This document shows positions 7,692 to 15,711 of a stretch of 64,000 nucleotides of DNA, in pieces. The stretch covers positions 1 to 64,000 of the forward strand of contig JAFEEG010000020.1 in the NCBI GenBank assembly GCA_018241225.1, in the 5' to 3' direction. Origin of the DNA: Pseudomonadota bacterium (GTDB lineage Bacteria > Pseudomonadota > Gammaproteobacteria > Burkholderiales > Burkholderiaceae_C). The first letter of the stretch is position 1; every line of letters begins with the position of its first letter. Position numbers and translations under genes: made by a program. The notes below the pieces were generated by a model. It was given only the letters and a program-made list of their open reading frames with translations. It did no database searches and was not told the origin of the DNA.

Positions 7692-8972
7692 ATGACGACG
7701 ACGAAGTCCGGCGGCGCGCGCCTGCGCGCCTTGTTTGCAGTGACCGCCATGGCCGCAGCCGCCAGCGGCAGCGCATACGCGCAAGACAACACCTACAAGA
7801 TCGCCTACATCGACCCGCTCTCGGGCCCCTTTGCCAACGTGGGCGAGCTGATGCTGCTGCACACGCAGTACGCGGTGGACGACATCAACGCGCATGGCGG
7901 CCTGCCTGGCGGCCAGAAGATGCAGCTGCTGCAGTTCGACAGCAAGCTCTCGGCCCAGGAAAGCCAGAGCGCGCTGCAGGCGGCCATCGACCAGGGCGCG
8001 CGCGCCATCGTCACCGGCGGGTCTGGCTCGTCGGTGGTGGCGGCCATCCTGCAGTCGGTGGCGCGCTGGAACCAGCGCAACCCGGGCAAGGAACTGCTGG
8101 TGCTCAACCACTCTTCCATCGACCCCGACATGACCGGCAAGAGCTGCAGCTTCTGGCACTTCCAGACCGAGGCGAACACGGCCATGAAGATGAAGGCCAT
8201 TGCCAACTACATCAAGAAGACGCCGGAGATCAAGAAGGTCTACCTGCTCAACCAGGACTACGCGCATGGCCGTCAATGGGCCTCGTACGGGCGCCAGCTT
8301 GTGGGCCTGGCGCGGCCCGACATCCAGTTCGTGGGCGAGACGCTGCACCCCATCGGCAAGGTGAAGGACTTCGCGCCCTATGTGGCCAACATCAAGGCCT
8401 CGGGTGCCGATTCGGTCATTACCGGCAACTGGGGGCAGGACATGACGCTGCTGCTCAAGGCCGCCGGCGATGCGGGCTACAACCTGCGCTACTTCAACCA
8501 CAGCGCCGGCTCCATTCCCGGCACGGTGCTGGCCGTGTCGCAGTCCAAGGTGGGGCAGCTCACCTGGGTGGCCGAGTGGCATCCGGGCGAGGCGGACGTG
8601 CCCAAGGCCGAGGCGCAGGCCAAGGCCTACAAGGCCCGCACCGGCAAGGACTTCCTGGCGCCGCGCATCGACATGACGCCGCGCCTGCTGGCTGCGGCCA
8701 TCGCCAAGGCCGGCAGCACCGACACGGTGAAGGTGGCCTACGCGCTGGAGAACCTGCAATACGACTCGGTGGTGGGCCCGGTGCGCATGCGCGCCGAAGA
8801 CCACCAGCTGCTGCTGCCGCAGGTGGTCAACACCATCGCGCCGGTGGACGGCAAGGCCGTGAAGGTGGGCTGGGAAGGCACCAACTACGGCTTCCGCACC
8901 GACGCGGTCTACAGCGGCAACGAACTGGCGCAGGGCACCGAGTGCAAGATGGTTCGGCCCCAGGCCCACTAG
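7692..8972 (+). CDS. Periplasmic binding protein of a branched-chain amino acid-type ABC importer
   Basis: The 426-residue type I periplasmic binding protein of the LivK-like family has a signal peptide (cleavage near residue 30, AYA/Q) and begins its mature part with YKIAYIDPLSGPFANVGE, the usual start of this fold. AGGAG lies upstream. No permease or ATPase genes are adjacent, so it is an orphan that must work with components elsewhere. In beta-proteobacteria, LivK-like proteins next to CoA ligases and TetR regulators often bind aromatic or short organic acids rather than amino acids. That fits an uptake role for the substrate of the 1.9-6.8 kb operon, but this is inferred from context. Confidence 0.85.
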   Translation: MTTTKSGGARLRALFAVTAMAAAASGSAYAQDNTYKIAYIDPLSGPFANVGELMLLHTQYAVDDINAHGGLPGGQKMQLLQFDSKLSAQESQSALQAAIDQGARAIVTGGSGSSVVAAILQSVARWNQRNPGKELLVLNHSSIDPDMTGKSCSFWHFQTEANTAMKMKAIANYIKKTPEIKKVYLLNQDYAHGRQWASYGRQLVGLARPDIQFVGETLHPIGKVKDFAPYVANIKASGADSVITGNWGQDMTLLLKAAGDAGYNLRYFNHSAGSIPGTVLAVSQSKVGQLTWVAEWHPGEADVPKAEAQAKAYKARTGKDFLAPRIDMTPRLLAAAIAKAGSTDTVKVAYALENLQYDSVVGPVRMRAEDHQLLLPQVVNTIAPVDGKAVKVGWEGTNYGFRTDAVYSGNELAQGTECKMVRPQAH

Positions 8973-9055
8973 GCCGCCCGGACACCTTGACCTACGGCCG
9001 CGCGGGGCATTCGGGCGGTGCTAGTGTGCGGCCTACTTCGCCTACAAGGACACGA

Positions 9056-9382
9056 ATGAGCGCTGCCGCCGAATATGCCAACCATGACCTGACACGGGCC
9101 GAGGTCGACGCGTCCAGAGGCACCACGGTTCTGGAGTTCGGGGCCACCTGGTGCCCCATCTGCCAGGGCGCGCAGCCCCTCATCAGCGAGGCGCTCGCGG
9201 GCCGGCAGGTGAACCACCTGCGGGTGGAAGACGGCCCGGGCCGTCCCCTGGGGCGCTCGTTTCGCATCAAGCTGTGGCCTGCCCTGGTCTTCCTGCACGA
9301 CGGCCACGAGGTCGCACGCGTGGTGCGGCCCACCACGGCGCAGGACTTCGACGCCGCGCTGGCGCAGTTGCGGGCTGCCTAG
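9056..9382 (+). CDS. Thioredoxin-like protein with CPIC motif
   Basis: The 108-residue thioredoxin-fold protein has the active-site sequence WCPIC (Cys33 and Cys36) in place of the classical WCGPC, and a cis-proline region KLWPALVFL. It has no signal peptide, so it is cytoplasmic. AAGGA sits 5 bases before ATG 9056. It stands alone between the binding protein and the GrlR-like gene. It is a likely disulfide reductase, but the altered CxxC dipeptide suggests a redox potential or partner different from the main thioredoxin. Confidence 0.85.
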   Translation: MSAAAEYANHDLTRAEVDASRGTTVLEFGATWCPICQGAQPLISEALAGRQVNHLRVEDGPGRPLGRSFRIKLWPALVFLHDGHEVARVVRPTTAQDFDAALAQLRAA

Positions 9383-9517
9383 CGCGGCAACGCCGGCGCC
9401 TACCTGCGTCGTCGGTGGCCTCCTACGCAGCGGGGCTTCGCACCGACGCTAGCCTGCCTTGCGTGCGGGCGCGGCCTTTTTCTTGCGCGCTCGCAATCGC
9501 ACCGGAGGCGAGCAGGA

Positions 9518-9850
9518 ATGAAAAACGGAATCTACGAATCCACCTTCACCACCAGCGTCGGCACCCTCGGCAAATCGGCCGTGCTGATCAACAAGAACAC
9601 CTTTGTCGGTGCCGACGCCCTGCAGTTCTACCGTGGAGAGATCGACCAGAGCCAGAGCGACGTGAGCGTCATCATGGAAGTGACGCGGCACAACTTCGCG
9701 GCCGAGTCGCCGCTGGGAAACCAGCCGATCTTCACCCTCACCTGGAAAGGCAAGGCCATCGGTGACGATGCCTTCAGGCTCGAATGCGAACCGGCCGGCT
9801 CGGGCATTCGCATCTACGTGAGCGGAACACTGGTGAAGGCGTTCGACTAG
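9518..9850 (+). CDS. GrlR-like small protein
   Basis: The 110-residue protein begins MKNGIYESTF and continues through a set of predicted beta strands (SAVLINKNTFVGAD, LQFYRGEI, YVSGTLVKAFD). This resembles GrlR, the small beta-barrel antagonist of GrlA in the enteropathogenic E. coli type III secretion locus, which has the same MKDGIYS-type opening. GrlR-like proteins occur widely outside that locus with unknown roles. A GGAGG-type site precedes ATG 9518. No type III secretion genes are nearby. The assignment rests on recall of the family pattern and is moderate. Confidence 0.6.
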   Translation: MKNGIYESTFTTSVGTLGKSAVLINKNTFVGADALQFYRGEIDQSQSDVSVIMEVTRHNFAAESPLGNQPIFTLTWKGKAIGDDAFRLECEPAGSGIRIYVSGTLVKAFD

Positions 9851-9890
9851 GGCCTTCGCGACGCGGCGGGACGCGCCACTATGATCCCGC

Positions 9891-10532
9891 ATGCCTGCCA
9901 AACAGCCCGCCACGTCCGCCGCACCGAAGCGCGCCGCCAGCCCGGCCAAGACACGCGCCGCCAGCAAGCCGGAACGCAGCCAGCTCACGCCGCAGGACTG
10001 GATCCGCGCCGCCACCGAACTGCTGATCCACAGCAGCATCGATGCCGTGCGCGTGGACGTGCTGGCCAAGATCCTGGAAGTGACACGCGGCAGCTTCTAC
10101 TGGCACTTCAGCGATCGCGACGACCTGCTCAAGCGCGTGCTGCTGGGCTGGCAGGAAGAGCAGACCGAGCAGATCATCGCGCGCTACCGCAAGCAGGGTG
10201 TGCAGGCCGAAGACCTCATCCGCGAACTGGTCGAGCTGCCCTTTCATGGGCGCTCTGCCATGAAGGGCGCATCGGTGGAGCTGGCCATCCGCGCCTGGGC
10301 CCGGCGCGACGACATGGCCCGGCGCGTGGTCGACGCGGTGGATGCCAAGCGACTGACCTACCTGGACGAATGCTTTGCCAACCTGGGCTTCGGCGCCGCC
10401 GAGGCCAGGTCGCGCGCCTTCCTGCTGTATTGCTACATGCAGTCCGAGTCGCTGTTCCGCAACCAGGGCACCCACGACGACAAGAGCCAGCGCCGCCAGT
10501 TCGTGGCGCAGACGCTGCTGGCCGGGCGATAG
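9891..10532 (+). CDS. TetR family transcriptional regulator
   Basis: The 213-residue product has a Lys/Ala-rich N-terminal extension of about 30 residues, then a TetR HTH near residues 37-80 (IRAATELLIHSSIDAVRVDV, recognition helix EVTRGSFYWHFSDRDDL). The C-terminal domain is typical. It lies 139 bases upstream of the feruloyl-CoA synthase-like gene on the same strand, so control of the ligase-thiolase pair is plausible. The Ala/Lys/Pro-rich N-terminus may be disordered and make non-specific DNA contacts. Confidence 0.85.
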   Translation: MPAKQPATSAAPKRAASPAKTRAASKPERSQLTPQDWIRAATELLIHSSIDAVRVDVLAKILEVTRGSFYWHFSDRDDLLKRVLLGWQEEQTEQIIARYRKQGVQAEDLIRELVELPFHGRSAMKGASVELAIRAWARRDDMARRVVDAVDAKRLTYLDECFANLGFGAAEARSRAFLLYCYMQSESLFRNQGTHDDKSQRRQFVAQTLLAGR

Positions 10533-10671
10533 CCGGCACGCCCGCGCAGCACGGGCAAACCCTAGGCGAACAATCGGCGGTCCGCGCCTAAACTTTCAAT
10601 ACACAACTGTATGGAACGCGCGCAAGCCGGTGCGCTCCGCGTCGATTCGCTCCTTTCCTGGACCGTCCCGC

Positions 10672-12474
10672 ATGAGCCAATCCCTTCTGCGCCCCGAAGG
10701 CGCCCTCGCTGCGCCCCGCGTGCTGCGCGAGGAACGCGCCGACGGCTGCATCGTCCTGCGCAATCCGCAACCACTGCAACCCTTCGAGCGCAGCATTGGC
10801 GACTGGCTTGACCACTGGAGCATGGAAAGCCCCGACGCGCTGTTCCTGGCCGAACGGGGCAGCGACGGCCAATGGGTGCGCCTGAGCTACCGCCAGACGC
10901 GCGAGAAGGTGGGCCGCATCGCGCAAGGCCTGCTGCGCCTGGAGCTGCCGGCCGGCAAGCCGGTGGTCATCATCTCGGACAACGCCATCGACCACGCCCT
11001 GCTCTCGCTGGCCGCCATGTACATCGGGCGGGTGAGCTGCACAGTCTCCAGCGCCTACACGCGGCTGGCCAAGGCCTGGGACAAGATCCACGGCATTCTC
11101 GACATGCTCGATCCGGCGCTGGTCTACGCGTCCGATGCACAGGTGTATGGCGCAGCGCTCGATGCATGGCGGGGCGATGCACCGCGCCTGTTCAGCCGCC
11201 ATGCCGAGAACGCGACGCGCGGGCGCCCTTTCGACGACCTGCTGGCCCGGCCCGAGAGCCCGCTGGTGGCACGCCTGGCCGCCGCCGTGCGGCCGGAAGA
11301 CGAAGCCAAGTACCTGCTCACCAGCGGCTCCACCGGCCTGCCCAAGGTGGTGGTCAACACCCACCGCATGCTGTGCGCCAACCAGCAGCAGATTGCGCAG
11401 GTTTGGCCCTTTCTCACGCAGCGCCCGCTGGTGCTGCTCGAATGGCTGCCGTGGAGCCACACCTTCGGTGCCAACCACAACTTCAACATGGTGCTGGCGC
11501 ATGGCGGCACGCTCTACATCGACGAGGGCCGGCCCGCGCCCGGCCTGATCGAGAAGACCCTGGCCAACCTGCGCGAGGTCAAGCCCAACTTCCACTTCAA
11601 CGTGCCGCGCGGCTTCGACATGCTGCTGCCCTTCCTGGAGCAGGACGAAGCCGCTGCGCGCGACGTGTTCGAGCAACTCGACGGCATCTTCTACGCGGGC
11701 GCGGCCCTTCCGCAGAGCACCTGGGAACGCCTGGAGAGAGTGGCCCGCAAGGTTCGCGAGCGGCCGGTGTGGTTCACCTGCGCCTGGGGCGCCACCGAGA
11801 CTTCACCCGCGGTGACCACGGTGCACTGGACCATCGAGCGGGCCGGCTGCATCGGCCTGCCCCTGCCCGGCTGCGAAGTGAAGCTGGTGCCCAGCGGCGA
11901 GAAACTGGCGATGCGCGTGAAGGGTCCCCAGGTGTTCTCGCAGTATCGCAACGCGCCCGAACTCACCGCGGCCGCCTTCGACGACGAAGGCTTCTATTGC
12001 ATCGGCGATGCGGGTCGCCTGGTCGACCCTGCCGATCCGGCCAAGGGCATCGCCTTCGACGGGCGGGTGGCGGAGGACTTCAAGCTCACCACCGGCACCT
12101 GGGTCTCGGTGGGCAACGTGCGCCTGCGGGCGGTGAGCGCCATGGCGCCCTTCGTTGCCGATGCGGTCGTCACCGGCCATGACCGCGACGAGATCGGCCT
12201 GCTGCTGTTCCTCTCGCCGCAAGGGCGCCAAGCGGGCCAGCAGGCCGTACGTGCCCACGTGCGCCAGGCCTTGCAGTCGATGCGCGCCGGCGGCGCAGGC
12301 TCCTCGTCGCAATGCCCGGCGCGCGCGCTGCTGCTGGACGACATGCCGGCCATGGAAGCCGGCGAGATCACCGACAAGGGCTACGTGAACCAGCGCGCCG
12401 TGCTGGTGCGGCGCGCTGGCGACGTTTCAGCCCTGCATGCCAACTCTTCGGACCCGCGCGTGGTCATGCCCTGA
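10672..12474 (+). CDS. Feruloyl-CoA synthase-type acyl-CoA ligase
   Basis: The 600-residue ANL-superfamily ligase has the adenylate motif YLLTSGSTGLPKVVVNTHRM near residues 215-235, WLPWSHTFGANHNFNMVL, and WGATETSPAVTTVHW. These resemble feruloyl-CoA synthases, which activate ferulic, p-coumaric or caffeic acid in lignin-monomer degradation. The C-terminal part contains a GRVAEDFKLTTGTWV segment typical of that subgroup. The thiolase-like gene starts 18 bases downstream, so the two probably form one operon. There is no enoyl-CoA hydratase/aldolase (ech) or vanillin dehydrogenase gene beside it, so the exact substrate is unproven. ATG 10672 has only a weak ribosome binding site. Confidence 0.8.
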   Translation: MSQSLLRPEGALAAPRVLREERADGCIVLRNPQPLQPFERSIGDWLDHWSMESPDALFLAERGSDGQWVRLSYRQTREKVGRIAQGLLRLELPAGKPVVIISDNAIDHALLSLAAMYIGRVSCTVSSAYTRLAKAWDKIHGILDMLDPALVYASDAQVYGAALDAWRGDAPRLFSRHAENATRGRPFDDLLARPESPLVARLAAAVRPEDEAKYLLTSGSTGLPKVVVNTHRMLCANQQQIAQVWPFLTQRPLVLLEWLPWSHTFGANHNFNMVLAHGGTLYIDEGRPAPGLIEKTLANLREVKPNFHFNVPRGFDMLLPFLEQDEAAARDVFEQLDGIFYAGAALPQSTWERLERVARKVRERPVWFTCAWGATETSPAVTTVHWTIERAGCIGLPLPGCEVKLVPSGEKLAMRVKGPQVFSQYRNAPELTAAAFDDEGFYCIGDAGRLVDPADPAKGIAFDGRVAEDFKLTTGTWVSVGNVRLRAVSAMAPFVADAVVTGHDRDEIGLLLFLSPQGRQAGQQAVRAHVRQALQSMRAGGAGSSSQCPARALLLDDMPAMEAGEITDKGYVNQRAVLVRRAGDVSALHANSSDPRVVMP

Positions 12475-12492
12475 ATAGAACCCGAGAGACTC

Positions 12493-13680
12493 ATGAGATT
12501 CGACAACGCCTACATTCCCCTGCCGCTCCTGTGGAGCTCGCCCTTCATCCGCTGGCAAGGCGCCGCTGCAGACGTGTCCGCGCTGGACCTTGCGGTGCAG
12601 GTCACGCGCGATGCGCTGGATGCCGCCGGCTACGACCGCGCCGAAACCGGCCAGCTGGTACTGGGCACCACCATTCCGCAGCCCAACACCTTCTATGCGC
12701 CACCCTGGCTGGCCGCGAGGCTGGGCATGACGGGCGTCGGCGGGCCGGCCATCGCGCAGGCCTGCGCCACCGCCGTGGCCTGCCTCGCGCAGGCTGCCGC
12801 AGCGTCACAGCTGGGCAATGGCGAAACGCAGCTGGTGGTGACCACCGACCGCACCAGCAATGGGCCGCTGCTGGTGTATCCGCGCAGCGCCTCGATGGGC
12901 GGCGCGCCGCTGGCAACGAACTGGGTGCTCGACTCCTTTGCGGCCGACCCGTGGACGTCCGAATCAATGCTCTACACCGCCGAATGCACCGCGACCGACG
13001 GCGGCTTTACCCGCGAGCAATGCGACGAACTGACGCTGCTGCGCTTTGGCCAGTACCAGGATGCGCTGCGTGACGACCGTGCGCCGCAAAAGCGCTACAT
13101 GCGCCCCATCGTCATCGAATCGCGCAAGTCAAGAACAGTGCTCGAAGCCGACGAAGGCGTGAGCGACTACAGCGCCGCGGGCCTGGCCAGGCTGTCGCCT
13201 TCCAAGCCGGGCGGCGCGATCACCCCGGGTACGCAAACGCACCCGGCCGACGGCACGGCCGGCGCTGTTGTCACGACCGGCGAGAACGCCGCGCGGCTGG
13301 CCAAGGGCCAGCCGGTAGTGCGGCTGCTCTCGGCGGCCTTCGCGCGGGCCGAGAAGGGGTGCATGCCCAAAGCGCCCGCCATTGCCGCGAAGAAGGCCTT
13401 GCACGAGGCCGGCGTTCAAGTGAGCGCGCTCAAGTGCGTCACCACCCACAACCCCTTTGCCGTGAACGACCTGTGGCTGCATCGCGAAACCGGCTTCGCG
13501 CTGGAGCGCATGAACCCGCTGGGCTGCAGCCTGATCTACGGACACCCCCAGGCGCCGACCGGCATGCGCGCCATTGCCGAACTGGCGCATGCGCTGGCCA
13601 TGCAGGGCGGCGGCATGGGCCTGTTCACCGGCTGCGCGGCCGGGGACATGGGGGCGGCGGCGGTGGTCGAGGTGAGCTAA
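12493..13680 (+). CDS. Thiolase-family protein with altered active-site motif
   Basis: The 395-residue thiolase-superfamily protein has the nucleophile Cys91 in QACATAV and the histidine in TTHNPFAVND (His319). Near the C-terminus GCAAGDMGAAAVVEV stands in place of the usual CxGGG loop (Cys381). A GAG site precedes the ATG. It follows the feruloyl-CoA-synthase-type gene and likely cleaves or forms a beta-ketoacyl-CoA in the same pathway, for example non-oxidative or beta-oxidative side-chain shortening of hydroxycinnamoyl-CoA. Because the glycine-rich loop that shapes the oxyanion hole is changed, it may be a non-canonical thiolase or sterol-carrier-type homologue. Confidence 0.8.
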   Translation: MRFDNAYIPLPLLWSSPFIRWQGAAADVSALDLAVQVTRDALDAAGYDRAETGQLVLGTTIPQPNTFYAPPWLAARLGMTGVGGPAIAQACATAVACLAQAAAASQLGNGETQLVVTTDRTSNGPLLVYPRSASMGGAPLATNWVLDSFAADPWTSESMLYTAECTATDGGFTREQCDELTLLRFGQYQDALRDDRAPQKRYMRPIVIESRKSRTVLEADEGVSDYSAAGLARLSPSKPGGAITPGTQTHPADGTAGAVVTTGENAARLAKGQPVVRLLSAAFARAEKGCMPKAPAIAAKKALHEAGVQVSALKCVTTHNPFAVNDLWLHRETGFALERMNPLGCSLIYGHPQAPTGMRAIAELAHALAMQGGGMGLFTGCAAGDMGAAAVVEVS

Positions 13681-13695
13681 GGCAGCCGGGCCCGG

Positions 13696-14046
13696 CTAGT
13701 GGGCGCCCCCGGTGCGCCTCCACCCGGCATAACCCCGGCCCGCCCAGGCGCCATGGCCGCCGTAGTAGCCGTGGCCGCCGTAGTAGGGATAGTGACCCCA
13801 CCAGCCTCGGCCCCAGCAGCAACCGCCATAGCCGTATCCATAGCCGAGATAGATGGACGACGACACGTAGGGATAAGGGTAGCCGTAGGGATAGCCGTAG
13901 CCGTACGAATAGGGGTAGGCGTAGCCATAGCTGTAGGGATAGCCATAGGCGCCGTAGTAGCCGTCGTATGGAACCGCGACGCAACCGGCGAACGCAACCA
14001 GGCCAGCCAGGGACAGGACAGTGGCAGGAAGACGCAGGCCTTTCAT
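13696..14046 (-). CDS. Tyr/Gly-rich lipoprotein
   Basis: The 116-residue protein has a lipoprotein signal (lipobox AFAGC, Cys22). It then consists largely of Tyr-Gly-Tyr/Pro-Tyr repeats, a short CC-W-G-R-G-W-W segment, and Gly/His/Tyr-rich ends. The DNA underlying the Tyr-Gly part is a run of near-identical ggatagccgtag-type units, so it can expand or contract by slippage. ATG 14046 was chosen because it opens the signal; upstream in-frame Met codons give no signal. The protein is presumably anchored in the outer membrane; the function is unknown. Confidence 0.7.
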   Translation of the reverse strand: MKGLRLPATVLSLAGLVAFAGCVAVPYDGYYGAYGYPYSYGYAYPYSYGYGYPYGYPYPYVSSSIYLGYGYGYGGCCWGRGWWGHYPYYGGHGYYGGHGAWAGRGYAGWRRTGGAH

Positions 14047-14160
14047 GGTGGACCCCCATCTACGTGCGGCGGCTTCAGACGAGCCGTCCAGGCACATGGT
14101 GACAGGCCGCGCATGACGCGCGGGCGTCGGGGTCTTTTGCCGCACCAAAGGGCCCTCCCC

Positions 14161-14188
14161 AAAAGGAAAAGGGCGCCCGCGGGCGCCC
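14161..14188 (-). terminator. Rho-independent terminator of the M20 gene
   Basis: An inverted repeat GGGCGCCC-GC-GGGCGCCC at 14171-14188, followed on the minus strand by TTTTCCTTTT, lies 21 bases after the stop of the M20 amidohydrolase. Cs and Ts on the other side could let it work for the opposite strand too. Confidence 0.8.
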
Positions 14189-14209
14189 CCCTTTTTCAGC
14201 TCGCCGCCA

Positions 14210-15589
14210 TCAAGTCCCTGACTTCTGCGCCATCGCCATGTAGTCCAGGCTCAGTTGCGAGAGCGTACGCACGCCCACCAGCAGGCTGGCCTCGTCCACG
14301 AAGAAGCGCGGCGAGTGGTTGGGCTCGGCCTTGCTGGCGTCCTTGCCGACCGGCGTGGCGCCGATCATCACGAACAGGCCCGGCGCCTTCTGCGCGAAGA
14401 AGGAGAAGTCTTCGCCGCCGGTGCCCTTGGGGATCACCATGGCCTTGGCACCCGGCACGCGCTCCAGGCTGGGCGTCATCTGCGCGGTGAGCTTGGCGTC
14501 GTTGATGGTGGGCGCGTAGCCGTCCGCCTCGAAGTGCACGTGCGCCTCGCCGCCACCGCTCTGGGCAATGTGCTCGGCGGTCTCGCCCATGCGCTTGATG
14601 TAGAACTTGCGCATCTCGTCGTCGTAGGTGCGCAGGGTGCCGCTCATCTCGGCGTTGTCGGGAATGATGTTGTAGCGGGTGCCGGCCTGGAAGGTGCCCA
14701 CGCTGAGCACCGAAGGCTCCTTGGTCACGTTGACCTGACGGCTGGCGATGGTCTGGAAGCCCAGCACGATCTGCGAACCCAGCACGATCGGATCCACCCC
14801 CGACCAAGGCTGCGAGCCGTGCGTCTGGCGGCCCTTGACGCTGACCTTGAAGGTGTCGGAACTGGCAGTGATGGGGCCGGCCTTGTAGCCGATCTCGCCA
14901 GTGTTCAGGCCCGAGACCAGGTGCAGGCCGAACACCACGTCGGGCTTGGGCCCTTCAAAAGCGCCTTCTGCCAGCATGCGGCGTGCGCCGCCGATCTCGG
15001 CGTTGGGCAGCTTCTCTTCAGCCGGCTGGAACAGCAGCTTGACGGTGCCGGGCAACTGGTCCTTCATGCCGGCCAGCACCTCGGCCACGCCCATCAGGAT
15101 GGCAACGTGGCCGTCATGGCCGCAGGCGTGCATCACGTCCACTTCCTTGCCGCCCCAGGTGGCACGGGCCTTCGATGCAAAGGGCAGGTCCACCTGCTCC
15201 TTCACCGGCAGCGCGTCCATGTCGGCGCGCAACGCCACCACGGGGCCGGGCTTGCCGCCCTTGAGGGTAGCCACCACGCCGGTCACGGCCACGCCTTCGC
15301 GCACGTCGTAGCCCAGCGACTTCAGATGCGCGGCCACGAGTGCGGCGGTGCGCTTTTCCTGGTTGCCCAGTTCGGGGTGCTGGTGGATGTCATGGCGCCA
15401 GGCAATGACCTTGGGCTCGACCGCCTTGGCGCGCTCGGCCAACATCGGATACAGCGGTGCCGCCAGGGCCGGCGCGGACGCGGCGCCCGCAGCGGCCGGG
15501 GCCTGCGCCTGGGCATGGGCTCCCAGCGCGCAAACGGCAAGAACGACGGGAAGGAAGGCGCAGGGGCACAGGAACTTGCGGCGAGACAT
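14210..15589 (-). CDS. Exported M20-family amidohydrolase (hippurate/IAA-amino acid hydrolase type)
   Basis: The 459-residue metalloamidase has a signal peptide (residues about 1-27, AHA/Q). Seen in M20D order: HQHPELGNQE, ALRADMDALPV near 120, the metal-binding HACGHDGH near 154, QPAEE near 193, and GGEDFSFF near 393. The family removes acyl groups from N-acyl amino acids (hippurate, indole-3-acetyl-amino acids, N-acetyl amino acids) using two metal ions, one bridged by Cys in this subfamily. The signal peptide puts it in the periplasm, so it would release amino acids outside the cytoplasm. It is divergent from a LysR regulator 122 bases away, which probably controls it. Confidence 0.9.
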   Translation of the reverse strand: MSRRKFLCPCAFLPVVLAVCALGAHAQAQAPAAAGAASAPALAAPLYPMLAERAKAVEPKVIAWRHDIHQHPELGNQEKRTAALVAAHLKSLGYDVREGVAVTGVVATLKGGKPGPVVALRADMDALPVKEQVDLPFASKARATWGGKEVDVMHACGHDGHVAILMGVAEVLAGMKDQLPGTVKLLFQPAEEKLPNAEIGGARRMLAEGAFEGPKPDVVFGLHLVSGLNTGEIGYKAGPITASSDTFKVSVKGRQTHGSQPWSGVDPIVLGSQIVLGFQTIASRQVNVTKEPSVLSVGTFQAGTRYNIIPDNAEMSGTLRTYDDEMRKFYIKRMGETAEHIAQSGGGEAHVHFEADGYAPTINDAKLTAQMTPSLERVPGAKAMVIPKGTGGEDFSFFAQKAPGLFVMIGATPVGKDASKAEPNHSPRFFVDEASLLVGVRTLSQLSLDYMAMAQKSGT

Positions 15590-15670
15590 TCGATGAAGTC
15601 CGTGAAGAAGAGGTTGAAAGAAAAAAGAGAGGTTCGAGAGCCGGCAAGCTTATGCACCCCAGCGATTACC

Positions 15671-15682
15671 ATCCAATTAGAT
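15671..15682. promoter_or_regulatory. Candidate LysR-type binding site
   Basis: The near-palindrome ATCCAATTAGAT (one mismatched pair) lies in an AT-richer stretch of the M20/LysR divergent region. LysR proteins bind dyads of this sort beside their own gene. The assignment is by position and symmetry only. Confidence 0.3.
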
Positions 15683-15711
15683 TTCGATTCGGCGATAACA
15701 CAGGCTTATCG

